64,000 nucleotides of DNA from Anaerolineae bacterium (GTDB lineage Bacteria > Chloroflexota > Anaerolineae > UBA4142 > SHND01), in NCBI GenBank assembly GCA_021463195.1, contig JAJTXZ010000007.1, positions 1-64,000 on the forward strand, read 5' to 3'. The notes under the pieces are model-generated. The model made no database searches, was not told the DNA's origin, and was given only the letters and a program-made list of their open reading frames with translations. Positions 1 to 7,318 of the stretch are shown here, piece after piece; positions within the stretch are counted from its first letter, which is position 1; each line of letters starts with the position of its first letter. A program made the position numbers and the translations under genes.

Positions 1-11
1 CGAGCGGAGGC

Positions 12-49
12 GAGAAATCTCGACCTTGCGCGTCAAACGAGATTTCTCA
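12..49. repeat. 11-bp inverted repeat at the left edge
   Basis: GAGAAATCTCG at 12-22 is mirrored exactly by CGAGATTTCTC at 39-49. The left arm is itself part of a 12-bp palindrome starting at 11. It lies just beyond the 3' end of the transposase remnant and looks like an intergenic hairpin; no T-run follows, so I do not call it a terminator. Confidence 0.5.
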
Positions 50-94
50 TTGCATTCGAAATGACAATGGCTGCTCCCTGACTTTGTGCCAGCC

Positions 95-363
95 CTAGAG
101 GCGGACCGACCAGGGATAGCCCGCGGCTTCCCACACCGCTTTCAGCACGCCAATAACTTTGGCATTGTAGGCCGTGCCGCGCACCTTGCGACGTTGTTTC
201 TTTTGGCATTTGGATAACGGACCATTCAACTTGCGAATCGCATGTTTGCGATGACACTGACACACTTTGCGGAATTCATCCAGCAGTTGGGATTTCTCTG
301 CGTCCGAACGCGCGCGCTGATAGCGTGCGTGTATAATGCGAAAATATTCTTTCTTGCCATGTT
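95..363 (-). pseudogene. Remnant of an integrase-type transposase, N-terminal part
   Basis: Reading the minus strand in the frame ending with TAG at 97-95 gives about 88 residues beginning GKKEYFRIIHARYQ, with LLDEFRKVCQCHRKHAIRKL and later AVWEAAGYPWSVRL. This resembles the N-terminal helix-turn-helix region of DDE/integrase-core transposases, which are normally about 400 residues. The catalytic domain is absent. No in-frame start exists: TAA lies two codons before the reading frame, and the nearby ATG (363-361) is in another frame, so a frameshift is likely as well. I infer the decayed end of an insertion sequence. The family is assigned from remembered motifs, not from a search. Confidence 0.6.
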
Positions 364-415
364 AATCCTGTCGAAAAAGTTATTTCCAATAAGTTAGTGT
401 AAACTATTTGCGCAC

Positions 416-931
416 ATGTTTCCCCAAAAAGGTTTTCCCAGTCACTTGGACCTCTATCAGCTTGCCGAACGCCAAGACGGATATTTTTCTGCGCGGCAAA
501 CACAGCAAGTGGGATTCACCCGCCCACTCCTGAGCCATCATGTCAAGACGGGACGATTTATTCGCGTCAAACACGGCATCTATCGCCGCGCCCAATTCCC
601 GGAATCCGCGTACGCTGATCTTTTCGTGGCGGCGCTTGAACTCTACGGGCGTGGCGTTTTTTCTCACGAAACCGCGCTTGCCCTGTTTGAATTGTCCGAC
701 ACTCTCCCATCTCGGATTCACCTTACCGTCCCACCTCAAATTTCACGACGTCATCCCGATCTGAAATTGCATACGAGTCGTCTGGCGAGAAATGAAATCA
801 CGCAACGTCATGGGCTCGCTGTGACAACAGTTCAGCGTACCCTTGCGAACCTCATTGCAAATGGCATGGCAGAGGAACAAGTGCGCCTCAACGCGATAAA
901 TCGAGGGTTGCAGAGCGCGAATGCGCTTTAA
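416..931 (+). CDS. AbiEi-type antitoxin / transcriptional regulator (orphan)
   Basis: The 171-residue protein has an N-terminal winged-helix region (about residues 10-55, with DLYQLAERQDGYFSARQ) followed by the core typical of type IV antitoxins of the AbiEi family (SHETALALFELSDTLPSRIHLTVP, split around residues 80-103). In AbiE systems the antitoxin represses its own promoter and counteracts an AbiEii nucleotidyltransferase toxin. No AbiEii gene follows; the next gene is an unrelated DUF4342 protein. I see no Shine-Dalgarno sequence before the ATG, and a TAAACT box ends about ten bases upstream, so a leaderless transcript is possible. It sits beside a transposase remnant, which fits a mobile origin. 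Confidence 0.7.
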   Translation: MFPQKGFPSHLDLYQLAERQDGYFSARQTQQVGFTRPLLSHHVKTGRFIRVKHGIYRRAQFPESAYADLFVAALELYGRGVFSHETALALFELSDTLPSRIHLTVPPQISRRHPDLKLHTSRLARNEITQRHGLAVTTVQRTLANLIANGMAEEQVRLNAINRGLQSANAL

Positions 932-1048
932 CATTAGCGCGCGGACGCGATAAATGGATACCGCGCGCGGGAATTCTGGCGCGGATGCTGAAACCGCGCG
1001 CGTGTTTTTGCGTATGTATTCCAGAATCATTTGGAAGGAGAACCCAAA

Positions 1049-1342
1049 ATGGCGGACCCGTTTCGGACAGAAGAATTTCGCGTGGATGGCGATAAAGTGG
1101 TGGGCAAAATAAAGGAACTGTTGAATGAAGGCAATGTGCGGCGCATCATTTTGCGGACCGAAGAGGGCAAGACTTTAATCGAAGTACCGCTGACGCTTGG
1201 CGTTGGTGTCGTCGGCGTCGGTTTGATTTTTGCGCCAGTGCTTGCCGCGATTGGCGCGCTCGCCGCGATTATCACGCGCGTCAGTATCGTCGTCGAGCGT
1301 CAAGACAAACCCCCGCCGCCGCCCACGAAAACCGACAATTAA
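1049..1342 (+). CDS. DUF4342 family protein
   Basis: This small protein of 97 residues starts at the ATG served by GGAAGGAG at 1033-1040; an upstream TTG at 1031 would lie inside that ribosome binding site. It has a charged N-terminal half with a helix (VVGKIKELLNEGNVRRIIL), a segment LIEVPLTLGVGVVGVGLIF, and a hydrophobic alanine-rich stretch (about residues 60-80) that could be a membrane helix, ending in a proline-rich tail. The pattern matches DUF4342, whose function is unknown. A strong terminator follows directly, so it is probably monocistronic or the end of a unit with the upstream regulator. Confidence 0.75.
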   Translation: MADPFRTEEFRVDGDKVVGKIKELLNEGNVRRIILRTEEGKTLIEVPLTLGVGVVGVGLIFAPVLAAIGALAAIITRVSIVVERQDKPPPPPTKTDN

Positions 1343-1358
1343 ATATGCCGTGAATAAA

Positions 1359-1384
1359 GGCAGCGCACAAGCGCTGCCTTTTTT
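1359..1384 (+). terminator. Rho-independent terminator after the DUF4342 gene
   Basis: An 8-bp perfect stem (GGCAGCGC / GCGCTGCC) with an ACAA loop is followed by six T residues at 1379-1384, 16 bases after the stop codon. Confidence 0.9.
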
Positions 1385-1570
1385 GGGCGTGACGTTTGCA
1401 AATCTATTGACAGGATGATTGTCCTTGCGCGCGCAATGAAAAAGTCCAGACCCTAAGGGTTTGGCGATGAACTTTATCGTCGCGTTCCGCGCAATGGCGC
1501 GTGGGCCGCGCTCTCGACTTGGCAGTTACTGTGTTGTCAGAAAGAGTGTGCGTCCAAATTTTGGGAATCC

Positions 1571-1701
1571 CATCAAGCGATTAGAAATCGCGGTAACCAG
1601 AACAAAGTCTGCGGCGAATCAAGAACATTCACAATCGCAGCTCAGCGGAAACGTCCGCAGGAACGTTTCGCGTATTTGTTGCGAGCGAATTCGATTCGCC
1701 C
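1571..1701 (-). repeat. Dispersed intergenic repeat, copy A
   Basis: The gap 1385-1810 holds no convincing gene. Read on the minus strand, 1701-1571 carries the same ordered landmarks as copies at 26291-26440 and 58451-58600: a GCGAAT..ATTCGC palindrome, CAACAAATACGCGAAACG, the stem ACGTTCCTGCGGACGT, TTGATTCGCCGCAGACT and then an AAACGCTT-like motif. The open reading frame across it (1461-1805) lacks the codon bias of neighbouring genes. A half-copy of the AGACCCTAAGGG palindrome lies at 1449-1460. Confidence 0.7.
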
Positions 1702-1810
1702 AAAAGCGTGACGCGCACCTCGCCAGACAATGCCTATTGAAGATTCGGACAGTTCCAATTACAATGCGCAGGCGAATTATTTTTACCTCAGGGTTCAAGG
1801 AGTAGTCGCG

Positions 1811-3499
1811 ATGTCCAAACGTTGGATTGGAATGATTATAATTTTAATGTTGGCTGGCGCGTGTGTTTTGAGCGGCTGCGGCGCGACAGAGCCGCTCCCC
1901 ACGTTGCCAACAGGCGAACAAATTGAGGTTACACAAGGGGCGGCGGTTATGCTGCGCGGCAAGCCAATTTTTTATGTTCGTTCGCGCAGCGACACGCTCG
2001 CGCCGTCAGAGCGCGCCGAGATTATTTCGCGGCGGTTAGCCGCCATCGCCAACAATCCTTTTCGCGCGAATTTAGATGTGCATTTGATCGAAACCGATTA
2101 TGGGACCGATATCCTGATTGATAAAGATTTGATTCTGACTGTGACGGACCAGGACGCCGCCGCCTACGGCATCGCGCGCGCGGAGCTGGCGCAGCGCGCG
2201 GCGGAACTTTTGCAGCAAGAGTTGCTGGCGGCGCATGTCGAGAGCGGCGCAGAGCATCAACTGCGCGGCTGGATTCAAACTTTTATTTTGTTGTGCGTGT
2301 TGGCGCTGCTGCTTTGGTTGGTGAATCGGTTGTATCACCGCCTAGTGCGCTCTATCAACGCCGAATTTACGAGACGTTTCGAGCGTCAGGGCGCGGATGA
2401 ATCGCTGCGTTATATGAGTCAACCGCTGCGATTGATAATGCTGCTTTTGATGCGCGTCGCGCTGGTCGTGGTCTGGCTCACGCTGCTGCTGGCGCTGCTG
2501 CCCCTCGCGCTCAGTTTCTTTCCCGCGACGCGGGGTTATTACGAACAAATTCTCGAGTTGGTTCGTGAACCGCTAATTGTAATGTGGGAAGGATTCGCGC
2601 AATTCTTGCCCAATCTCTTTTTTATTAGCGTCATGGCGTTTGTGGCATGGCTGGTTATTCGCGCCGAGCGCGCGTTCTTTGATCAAATCGAAAAGGGCGC
2701 GATTCGGGTGCGCGGTTTTGAAGCGGAATGGGCGGCGTTGACTAAAAATTTGGTCATGCTCTTGCTCATGGTCCTCACCGTGGTTATCGTATTTCCGTAC
2801 CTGCCGTTCGCGGACGCGCCGGCGTTTCAAGGTCTCTCTATCTTTATCGGACTGTTAATCACCTTGTCGTCCAGCTCTGCTATTTCCAACATGATTGCGG
2901 GCGTGCTATTGACGTACAACGGCGCATTCCGCGTGGGCGATTTGGTGGAAATTGACCGCACGCTCGGCACGGTGGTCGAAAAGCGTTTGTTCACGACCAG
3001 CATTCACACCTTCAAGAACGAACAAGTCTCGGTGCCCAATTCGGTCGTCATTGCCGCGTCCATTCGCAATTATTCGGCGTTGGCCAAAGACAAGGGTTTG
3101 ATTTTGCATTATCAAGTTACGATTGGTTATGATACGCCGTGGCGGCAGGTGCATGAATTATTGTTGAAAGCGGCGCAAGCGACGCAGGGCTTGTTGACCG
3201 AACCGCCGCCGTTTATTTTGCAGCGCGCGTTAAATGATTGGAATGTAACGTATGAAATCAATGCGTACACGCAAGAGGCGTCGCGAATGCCGCGTATTCT
3301 GTCCGAACTCATCGCCAATATTCAGGACACGTTCAACGCGGCGGGCGTGGAAATTATGTCGCCATCTTTTTACGCGCTGCGCGATGGAAACACAATCACG
3401 ATTCCCGAGGCGCAGCGCGCGAGCGATTATCAAGCGCCATGGTTCCACGTCGGCATCGAAGCGCCTGCCGCGCCAATAGAAGCAGCGCCGCCGCGATAA
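1811..3499 (+). CDS. MscS-family mechanosensitive ion channel with lipoprotein-type signal
   Basis: The protein of 562 residues starts at ATG 1811, preceded by AAGGAG at 1797-1802. Residues 1-23 form a lipoprotein-type signal with lipobox LSGC (Cys23). A soluble region up to about residue 155 follows, then about four membrane segments and the conserved MscS core (SSSSAISNMIAGVLL, then VGDLVEIDRTLGTVVEKRLF, then the beta domain with VPNSVV). MscS channels release solutes during osmotic downshift. The long lipidated N-terminal domain makes it larger than the basic MscS (about 286 residues). The gene stands alone, with hairpins downstream. Confidence 0.88.
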   Translation: MSKRWIGMIIILMLAGACVLSGCGATEPLPTLPTGEQIEVTQGAAVMLRGKPIFYVRSRSDTLAPSERAEIISRRLAAIANNPFRANLDVHLIETDYGTDILIDKDLILTVTDQDAAAYGIARAELAQRAAELLQQELLAAHVESGAEHQLRGWIQTFILLCVLALLLWLVNRLYHRLVRSINAEFTRRFERQGADESLRYMSQPLRLIMLLLMRVALVVVWLTLLLALLPLALSFFPATRGYYEQILELVREPLIVMWEGFAQFLPNLFFISVMAFVAWLVIRAERAFFDQIEKGAIRVRGFEAEWAALTKNLVMLLLMVLTVVIVFPYLPFADAPAFQGLSIFIGLLITLSSSSAISNMIAGVLLTYNGAFRVGDLVEIDRTLGTVVEKRLFTTSIHTFKNEQVSVPNSVVIAASIRNYSALAKDKGLILHYQVTIGYDTPWRQVHELLLKAAQATQGLLTEPPPFILQRALNDWNVTYEINAYTQEASRMPRILSELIANIQDTFNAAGVEIMSPSFYALRDGNTITIPEAQRASDYQAPWFHVGIEAPAAPIEAAPPR

Positions 3500-3565
3500 A
3501 AATTTTTTCCGCGCTTGCCGTGGAAACGCGTCGGCGCGCGTTTGTTTCTGAATACCCGATGTTAC

Positions 3566-3604
3566 GCATTGGTAGGACAAATTTGAAATTTGTCCTACCA
3601 ATGC
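3566..3604. repeat. 39-bp perfect palindrome of the CAAATTT-N-AAATTTG family
   Basis: Two 19-base arms (3566-3584 and 3586-3604) flank one central G. The core CAAATTT-G-AAATTTG recurs at 32812-32838 with different but still complementary outer arms (TAGGA here, TACGG there). The hairpin lies 66 bases after the MscS gene; no T-run follows. Confidence 0.8.
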
Positions 3605-3647
3605 GCGCTATTTTTGGACGAATGCGCGTAACGCGAGTGAATAAAAA

Positions 3648-3674
3648 AACTCTGCGCCGGTTGAGCGCAGAGTT
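3648..3674 (-). terminator. Hairpin with A-tract on its left side
   Basis: A 10-bp stem AACTCTGCGC / GCGCAGAGTT with a 7-base loop is preceded by seven A residues (3643-3649). Read on the minus strand this has the form of an intrinsic terminator, but no minus-strand gene that it could serve was found, so the role is uncertain. Confidence 0.45.
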
Positions 3675-3800
3675 ACAAGGCGTCAAACAACTTTTGAAAT
3701 GGCATAGAGGCGCGGGAAGATTTCTGAATAAAAAAATCGCGGCGCCGCGCGTAAAAAAAAGATTGTGCCTGATGGATTCGTGATATTACATTCACGGTTT

Positions 3801-3851
3801 TGAGCTGTCTGAAATTTCAGATGGCACCCCGTTATATAGCGGGGCAGCTCA
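3801..3851 (+). other. Three-stem structured element of unknown role
   Basis: TGAGCTG (3801-3807) pairs with CAGCTCA (3845-3851), enclosing two hairpins: TCTGA..TCAGA (3808-3821) and CCCCG..CGGGG (3827-3844). The nested arrangement resembles a compact three-way junction of an RNA. It overlaps the possible start of the uncertain reading frame at 3821. It matches no riboswitch or ncRNA class I can name. Confidence 0.4.
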
Positions 3852-4183
3852 GTAAGATTCCATCAAACACAATCGAGAGTGAGAGCTTGGCCATTGTCTT
3901 GACCTTGGATCTTGCGTCGCAGTTCTGTTTCCAGAAGCTGTCTGACGCTGAAGGGTCGGTGAGCGTTGGAACAGTCGGAGGACAAGCCCTCGTGTATCCG
4001 TCCAAACAGTCACCTGGCGATCTTGCCGCGATGGCACGCAAGGCGCTTGCGCGTAAGCTTGCCTGCAATCGAAATTGGCGCTGCTTGCTCTCGATTATTA
4101 CTCTAGGCGCGCCAGGTCAAAATTTGGTTCGCGTGGCGTTGAAATCGCATTCAAAATTCGCGAAAGTCCCTCGTCAACAATGA
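3821..4183 (+). CDS. Uncertain reading frame, no recognised family
   Basis: An open frame of 120 residues starts at ATG 3821 (MAPRYIAGQLSKIPSN). Its base composition is closer to even than the GCG-rich genes around it, and I find no ribosome binding site or family motif. It may be a small foreign gene, a decayed gene or chance, and its first bases fold into the structured element at 3801-3851. The rest of the 3500-4259 gap holds only hairpins and the promoter of the next gene. Confidence 0.2.
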   Translation: MAPRYIAGQLSKIPSNTIESESLAIVLTLDLASQFCFQKLSDAEGSVSVGTVGGQALVYPSKQSPGDLAAMARKALARKLACNRNWRCLLSIITLGAPGQNLVRVALKSHSKFAKVPRQQ

Positions 4184-4214
4184 CAGGTGACTCTATAAAA
4201 ATCCCAAGATTCTT

Positions 4215-4223
4215 TGGTATACT
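4215..4223 (+). promoter_or_regulatory. Extended -10 promoter of the PhoB-type regulator
   Basis: TGGTATACT is a good extended -10 element (TGn then TATACT at 4218-4223), 36 bases before the start codon of the response regulator. The -35 region is poor, as expected for an extended -10 promoter. Confidence 0.5.
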
Positions 4224-4259
4224 TGACGCGCCGAAAAGAAACCCGCAGGAGGCGAGCGC

Positions 4260-4955
4260 ATGGCAACGCAGGGCACGGTGCTGATCATAGATGACGATAA
4301 AACTCTTTTACGCTTGTTGCAAGAGGCATTGACTAAAGCTGGCTATCAGGTTATTCTAACCTCGAATGGCATTGATGGTTTGCAGGAAATGTACGCGCGT
4401 CAACCCGATTTGGTGTTGCTCGATGTAATGATGCCGCGCATGGACGGCTGGGAAACTTTATCGCGCATTCGCCAAATTTCGCGCGTGCCTGTTATCATGT
4501 TGACCGCCAAAGACGGCGAACAGGAAAAGGTGCGCGGTTTTAATTTAGGGGTGGACGATTATGTGACCAAACCCTTTAGCTTTGCCGAATTGGTCGCGCG
4601 CGCCGGAGCCGTGTTGCGGCGCGCGCGCACGACTGCGCCAACGACCAAAAATAAACGGTACAGCAGCGGCGATCTGGTGTTGGATGTGGACGCGCATCGT
4701 GTCACCAAAGGCGGCAAATTGGTCGAACTCACGCCCACCGAATTTCGCCTGCTTGAAACTTTGGCGGAACATGCCGGGCGCGTTTTGACGCACGAACAGC
4801 TGCTCGAAAAAGTATGGGGCTATGACGCGGGCGAAGACACAGGTTATATCAAACGCTATATTTGGTATTTGCGTCAAAAACTTGAGGATGATCCGACCAA
4901 TCCGCAGCATATCTTGACCGAGCGCGGCTTCGGCTATTCTTTCGCCGCCGACTAG
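4260..4955 (+). CDS. OmpR/PhoB-family response regulator
   Basis: The protein of 231 residues starts at the ATG behind CAGGAGG. Residues 5-120 form a receiver domain with the acidic pair Asp11-Asp12, phospho-acceptor Asp55 (LLDVMMPRMDGW) and the conserved Lys in DDYVTKPF. Residues 135-230 form a winged-helix DNA-binding domain (LTPTEFRLLETLAEHAGRVL and the YIKRYIWYLRQKLEDD helix). A phosphorylated receiver of this class drives dimer binding at promoters. No sensor kinase is adjacent, so it is an orphan regulator in this window. Confidence 0.92.
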   Translation: MATQGTVLIIDDDKTLLRLLQEALTKAGYQVILTSNGIDGLQEMYARQPDLVLLDVMMPRMDGWETLSRIRQISRVPVIMLTAKDGEQEKVRGFNLGVDDYVTKPFSFAELVARAGAVLRRARTTAPTTKNKRYSSGDLVLDVDAHRVTKGGKLVELTPTEFRLLETLAEHAGRVLTHEQLLEKVWGYDAGEDTGYIKRYIWYLRQKLEDDPTNPQHILTERGFGYSFAAD

Positions 4956-5130
4956 CGCGCGAACGCGCGGCGAATTTGAATTTACGCTTTAAAGGCGTAA
5001 CGCGTGTTGGTCAAATTTCATAAAGCCAAGCTTAAAATTCGCCAAGCTTTCACCAAAGCGCTATCGAATCGTAACCGAATTATGACGCCGCGCGCGGATA
5101 GTAAAACAAAATTTCGAGGTGGAGGATTGT

Positions 5131-5580
5131 ATGAAACGCCAACTTGTACGCGACTGGATGACACCCCAGCCGATTACCATTGACCCAAAAACGACTTTGC
5201 CCGACGCGCATCGTCTGATGCAGGACAGCCGCATTCGCCGCGTGCCGGTCGTCGCCGATGGCCACGTGGTTGGCATTGTCACGTTGGGCGATATTCGCGA
5301 AGCGGGACCTTCGCAAGCCAGCACGTTGAGCATTTATGAAGTGCATTATTTGTTGAGCAAGTTGACCGTCGAATCTATTATGACGCGCAATCCCGTCACC
5401 ATCGCGCCGAATGCCACGATTCGCGATGCGGCGCGCGCAATGTTGGAACATAAAATCGGCGGGCTGCCTGTCGTGGAAACTACGGATGGCAAATTGGTCG
5501 GCATCATTACCGAGTCCGATATTTTCCGTTTGCTCGCCCAAGATCCGCAAGATGGCGCCGAAAACAATTCGACCGCATAA
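5131..5580 (+). CDS. Tandem CBS-domain protein
   Basis: This protein of 149 residues starts at ATG 5131 behind GGAGG at 5121-5125; the upstream in-frame start at 5119 would place the ribosome binding site inside the gene. It is made of two CBS domains: residues 4-60 (VRDWMTPQPITIDPKTTLPD, then RRVPVVADGHVVGIVTLGDI) and about 80-140 (VESIMTRNPVTIAPNATIRD, then GLPVVETTDGKLVGIIT). CBS pairs bind adenine nucleotides and act as energy sensors. As there is no attached enzyme domain, the target is unknown. The NifU-domain gene follows 103 bases downstream. Confidence 0.9.
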   Translation: MKRQLVRDWMTPQPITIDPKTTLPDAHRLMQDSRIRRVPVVADGHVVGIVTLGDIREAGPSQASTLSIYEVHYLLSKLTVESIMTRNPVTIAPNATIRDAARAMLEHKIGGLPVVETTDGKLVGIITESDIFRLLAQDPQDGAENNSTA

Positions 5581-5683
5581 TGTCGCCACCAATGAAAATG
5601 AATCGTTCCGCTGCCCGTTGACGCGCGCCGCCGGTAATCATCGCGCCGCGCGGAAACGAGTTGGCTAATTTTCGAGGTGTGAA

Positions 5684-5986
5684 ATGAACAAACCGAATAA
5701 TCCGATGGCTGTGTCTATGCGCGCTGACCCGGAAGACGCGCAAACTGAACGCGCGGACAGCGAACAAGAACGGATGCGTTCGCTGATTGATACGTTGAGC
5801 GCGTATATCGAATATTATCACGGCGGCGCGGTGGAGATGGTTTCGTTCGACGGCGAACAGTTGGAGATTCGCATGAAAGGCGCGTGTCTCGGTTGTCCGC
5901 TTTCGCCGCATACCCTGCACGGCTGGGTGGAAGGCACCGCGCGTCAATTCTTTCCGCGTTTGCAAACCGTGCGCGCGGTCGAGTGA
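5684..5986 (+). CDS. NifU-like (Fe-S scaffold C-terminal domain) protein
   Basis: The protein has 100 residues, with GAGGTG as its ribosome binding site. After a charged N-terminus the fold of the NifU C-terminal domain is visible: IEYYHGGAVEMVSFDGEQLEIRM, then GACLGCPLSPHTL, which carries the CxxC pair that binds a cluster in Nfu-type scaffolds. Its role is inferred as transient Fe-S cluster carrier in the cytosol. No other isc or suf gene is present in the window. Its 3' end faces the convergent minus-strand unit across a shared hairpin at 6031-6073. Confidence 0.85.
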   Translation: MNKPNNPMAVSMRADPEDAQTERADSEQERMRSLIDTLSAYIEYYHGGAVEMVSFDGEQLEIRMKGACLGCPLSPHTLHGWVEGTARQFFPRLQTVRAVE

Positions 5987-6022
5987 TGTCGCGCGCGGGA
6001 AATTTCTGACGACGCCCTCCGT

Positions 6023-6073
6023 AAAAAAAAAAGCCCCAACCTTTTGACGCGATGCGTCAGAAGGTTGGGGCTT
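6023..6073 (-). terminator. Terminator of the minus-strand unit ending at 6118
   Basis: The 13-bp stem AAGCCCCAACCTT / AAGGTTGGGGCTT encloses an inner TGACGC/GCGTCA stem. The A-tract at 6023-6032 becomes a T-run on the minus strand. It lies between convergent genes, so it may also slow plus-strand read-through. Confidence 0.85.
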
Positions 6074-6117
6074 GGCGTTTGCGCGGCGCGCGCGTCCGTC
6101 AAGTTTTTGCGGCGCGC

Positions 6118-6360
6118 TCAATCGCCTTTGTTCGCCAAATCAAAACGTTGCAGCAGTTCATTCCATTCAAGCAAAGTGGCGCGCGTTACGGGGCGTCCTT
6201 GCCACCAGGGCAGTTGTGAACAAACGACAACTCCATCGGGCGCGAATTCATAACAAGGGTCATCGCTGGTCCCGCACGCGCACGCGTCGCACGTCAAACA
6301 TTTTTGCGCGCGGGCGACAAACTGTCGCAGCTCTTGGATGGTAGGTTGAATCGCAGTCAT
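6118..6360 (-). CDS. Small Cys-rich protein of unknown function
   Basis: The start at 6360 is chosen because AAGGAG lies about ten bases upstream; longer versions have no ribosome binding site. The 80-residue product has six cysteines in 27 residues (Cys21, 24, 27, 29, 36, 47) in the pattern CLTCDACACG, suggesting metal or Fe-S binding. A tryptophan-containing segment (LPWWQGRP) follows. I do not recognise the family. It lies downstream of a multicopper oxidase fragment and a receiver protein on the same strand, and a strong terminator closes the unit. Confidence 0.6.
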   Translation of the reverse strand: MTAIQPTIQELRQFVARAQKCLTCDACACGTSDDPCYEFAPDGVVVCSQLPWWQGRPVTRATLLEWNELLQRFDLANKGD

Positions 6361-6485
6361 TTTCTCGTCTCCTTGCGTCATTGCCGGATCCGTCAATCTG
6401 CGCGCCGCAATTCTAGCGCTTGGGTCGCGCGCGCTTGTGAATGCGTCGCGTTCAACCCGCGCCGAACGCGGCGCGGCGAATGGCT

Positions 6486-6713
6486 TTACATTCCGTTCAC
6501 AATCAGCGCCGACGCCATTCCAAACATACCGTGCGGCGATTTGGCATGCGTCAAAATATGACAATGCAGCGCCCACACGCCGGGTTCGTTCGCTTCAATA
6601 ATGACATCATAGCGTTCGCCGGGCGCAATGTTCAACACGTCCGCTTTGTACGGCGAATCCAATTTGAAACCATCTTTGCGCGTGACCGTCATGTAATAGC
6701 CGTATGAGTGTGT
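6486..6713 (-). pseudogene. C-terminal fragment of a multicopper oxidase
   Basis: The last 75 residues of this frame read HSYGYYMTVTRKDG, then NIAPGERYDVIIEANEPG and WALHCHILTHAKSPHGMFG. The HCHILTH block is the C-terminal copper-binding signature of multicopper oxidases (type 1 and type 3 ligands). The other copper-binding blocks and roughly 80 percent of the protein are missing, and upstream sequence in the frame is low-complexity without homology. This is a gene remnant left by deletion. Confidence 0.75.
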
Positions 6714-6814
6714 CTGCCGCGCGGCTCTTTTGGCATTGCCCTTGCGCGCGATGCTTTTTCGCGGCGCCAAAACGCGCCGTCGCAAAAAAACCTCCGCGCA
6801 AGTCGCGCGTTAGA

Positions 6815-7201
6815 TTAATGTTTATCGGTGGCGTACCGCGCGGCGAGATGCAATTCTTCCACCAGCCGATACGACTCGATCCCTTTGTTCAAAATGGAAC
6901 GTACGCCCAATTTTTCGAGTTCGATTTTTTGGGCGGTATCGGTGAATGCGGTGAGAACGACAATCGCCGTGCGGGGGACATTGGCGCGGACTTGGCGAAT
7001 CGCGTCCAGCCCCATCCCGTCACCCATCATGGGGTCAATGAGCAAAATTTGTGGATGAGTCGCGTTGGCGCATGCGACGGTTGCCGCGCTATTGTCGGCG
7101 AGACCTACGATGGCAAAATCAGTTTCGCGCGCGAGTCGCGTCAAAATCTGATTTCGCACTTGAAGATGATCGTCGGCGATAAGAATGGGGATGCGTTCCA
7201 T
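6815..7201 (-). CDS. Stand-alone receiver-domain protein
   Basis: The start at ATG 7201 gives 128 residues that begin directly with the receiver fold (RIPILIADDHLQVR). The acidic pair and phospho-acceptor Asp56 (LLIDPMMGDGMGLD) are present, as is the conserved Thr/Ala strand (IVVLTAF) and a Lys in ILNKG. It has no output domain, unlike the full-length NarL-type regulator at 8785. It lies 117 bases downstream of the histidine kinase gene on the same strand and could be an alternative phosphate acceptor or sink. A TATACT box ends eight bases before the ATG and there is no ribosome binding site, so leaderless expression is possible. Confidence 0.8.
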   Translation of the reverse strand: MERIPILIADDHLQVRNQILTRLARETDFAIVGLADNSAATVACANATHPQILLIDPMMGDGMGLDAIRQVRANVPRTAIVVLTAFTDTAQKIELEKLGVRSILNKGIESYRLVEELHLAARYATDKH

Positions 7202-7209
7202 CGCCAACG

Positions 7210-7215
7210 AGTATA
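7210..7215 (-). promoter_or_regulatory. -10 element upstream of the lone receiver gene
   Basis: TATACT on the minus strand ends eight bases before ATG 7201. Transcription from it would begin almost at the start codon. The matching -35 region is weak. Confidence 0.35.
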
Positions 7216-7318
7216 GTGGAAACAAAATCAACCCTAAAGGGGCAGATGTCACCCAATGCAAAGGACATGCCCAAGCGGCGGCAGTGGGGCGCGCCGCCAA
7301 AAATTAAAAAGCTTGACA

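Noticed and set aside
1461-1805. Open frame of 114 codons before the MscS gene
   Set aside because: It overlaps copy A of the dispersed repeat, lacks a ribosome binding site and local codon bias, and the mirrored sequence recurs as non-coding DNA elsewhere.
3801-3851. Riboswitch or known ncRNA
   Set aside because: The stems do not match the consensus of any class I can recall (no T-box, SAM, cobalamin, tmRNA or RNase P features); kept only as an unexplained element.
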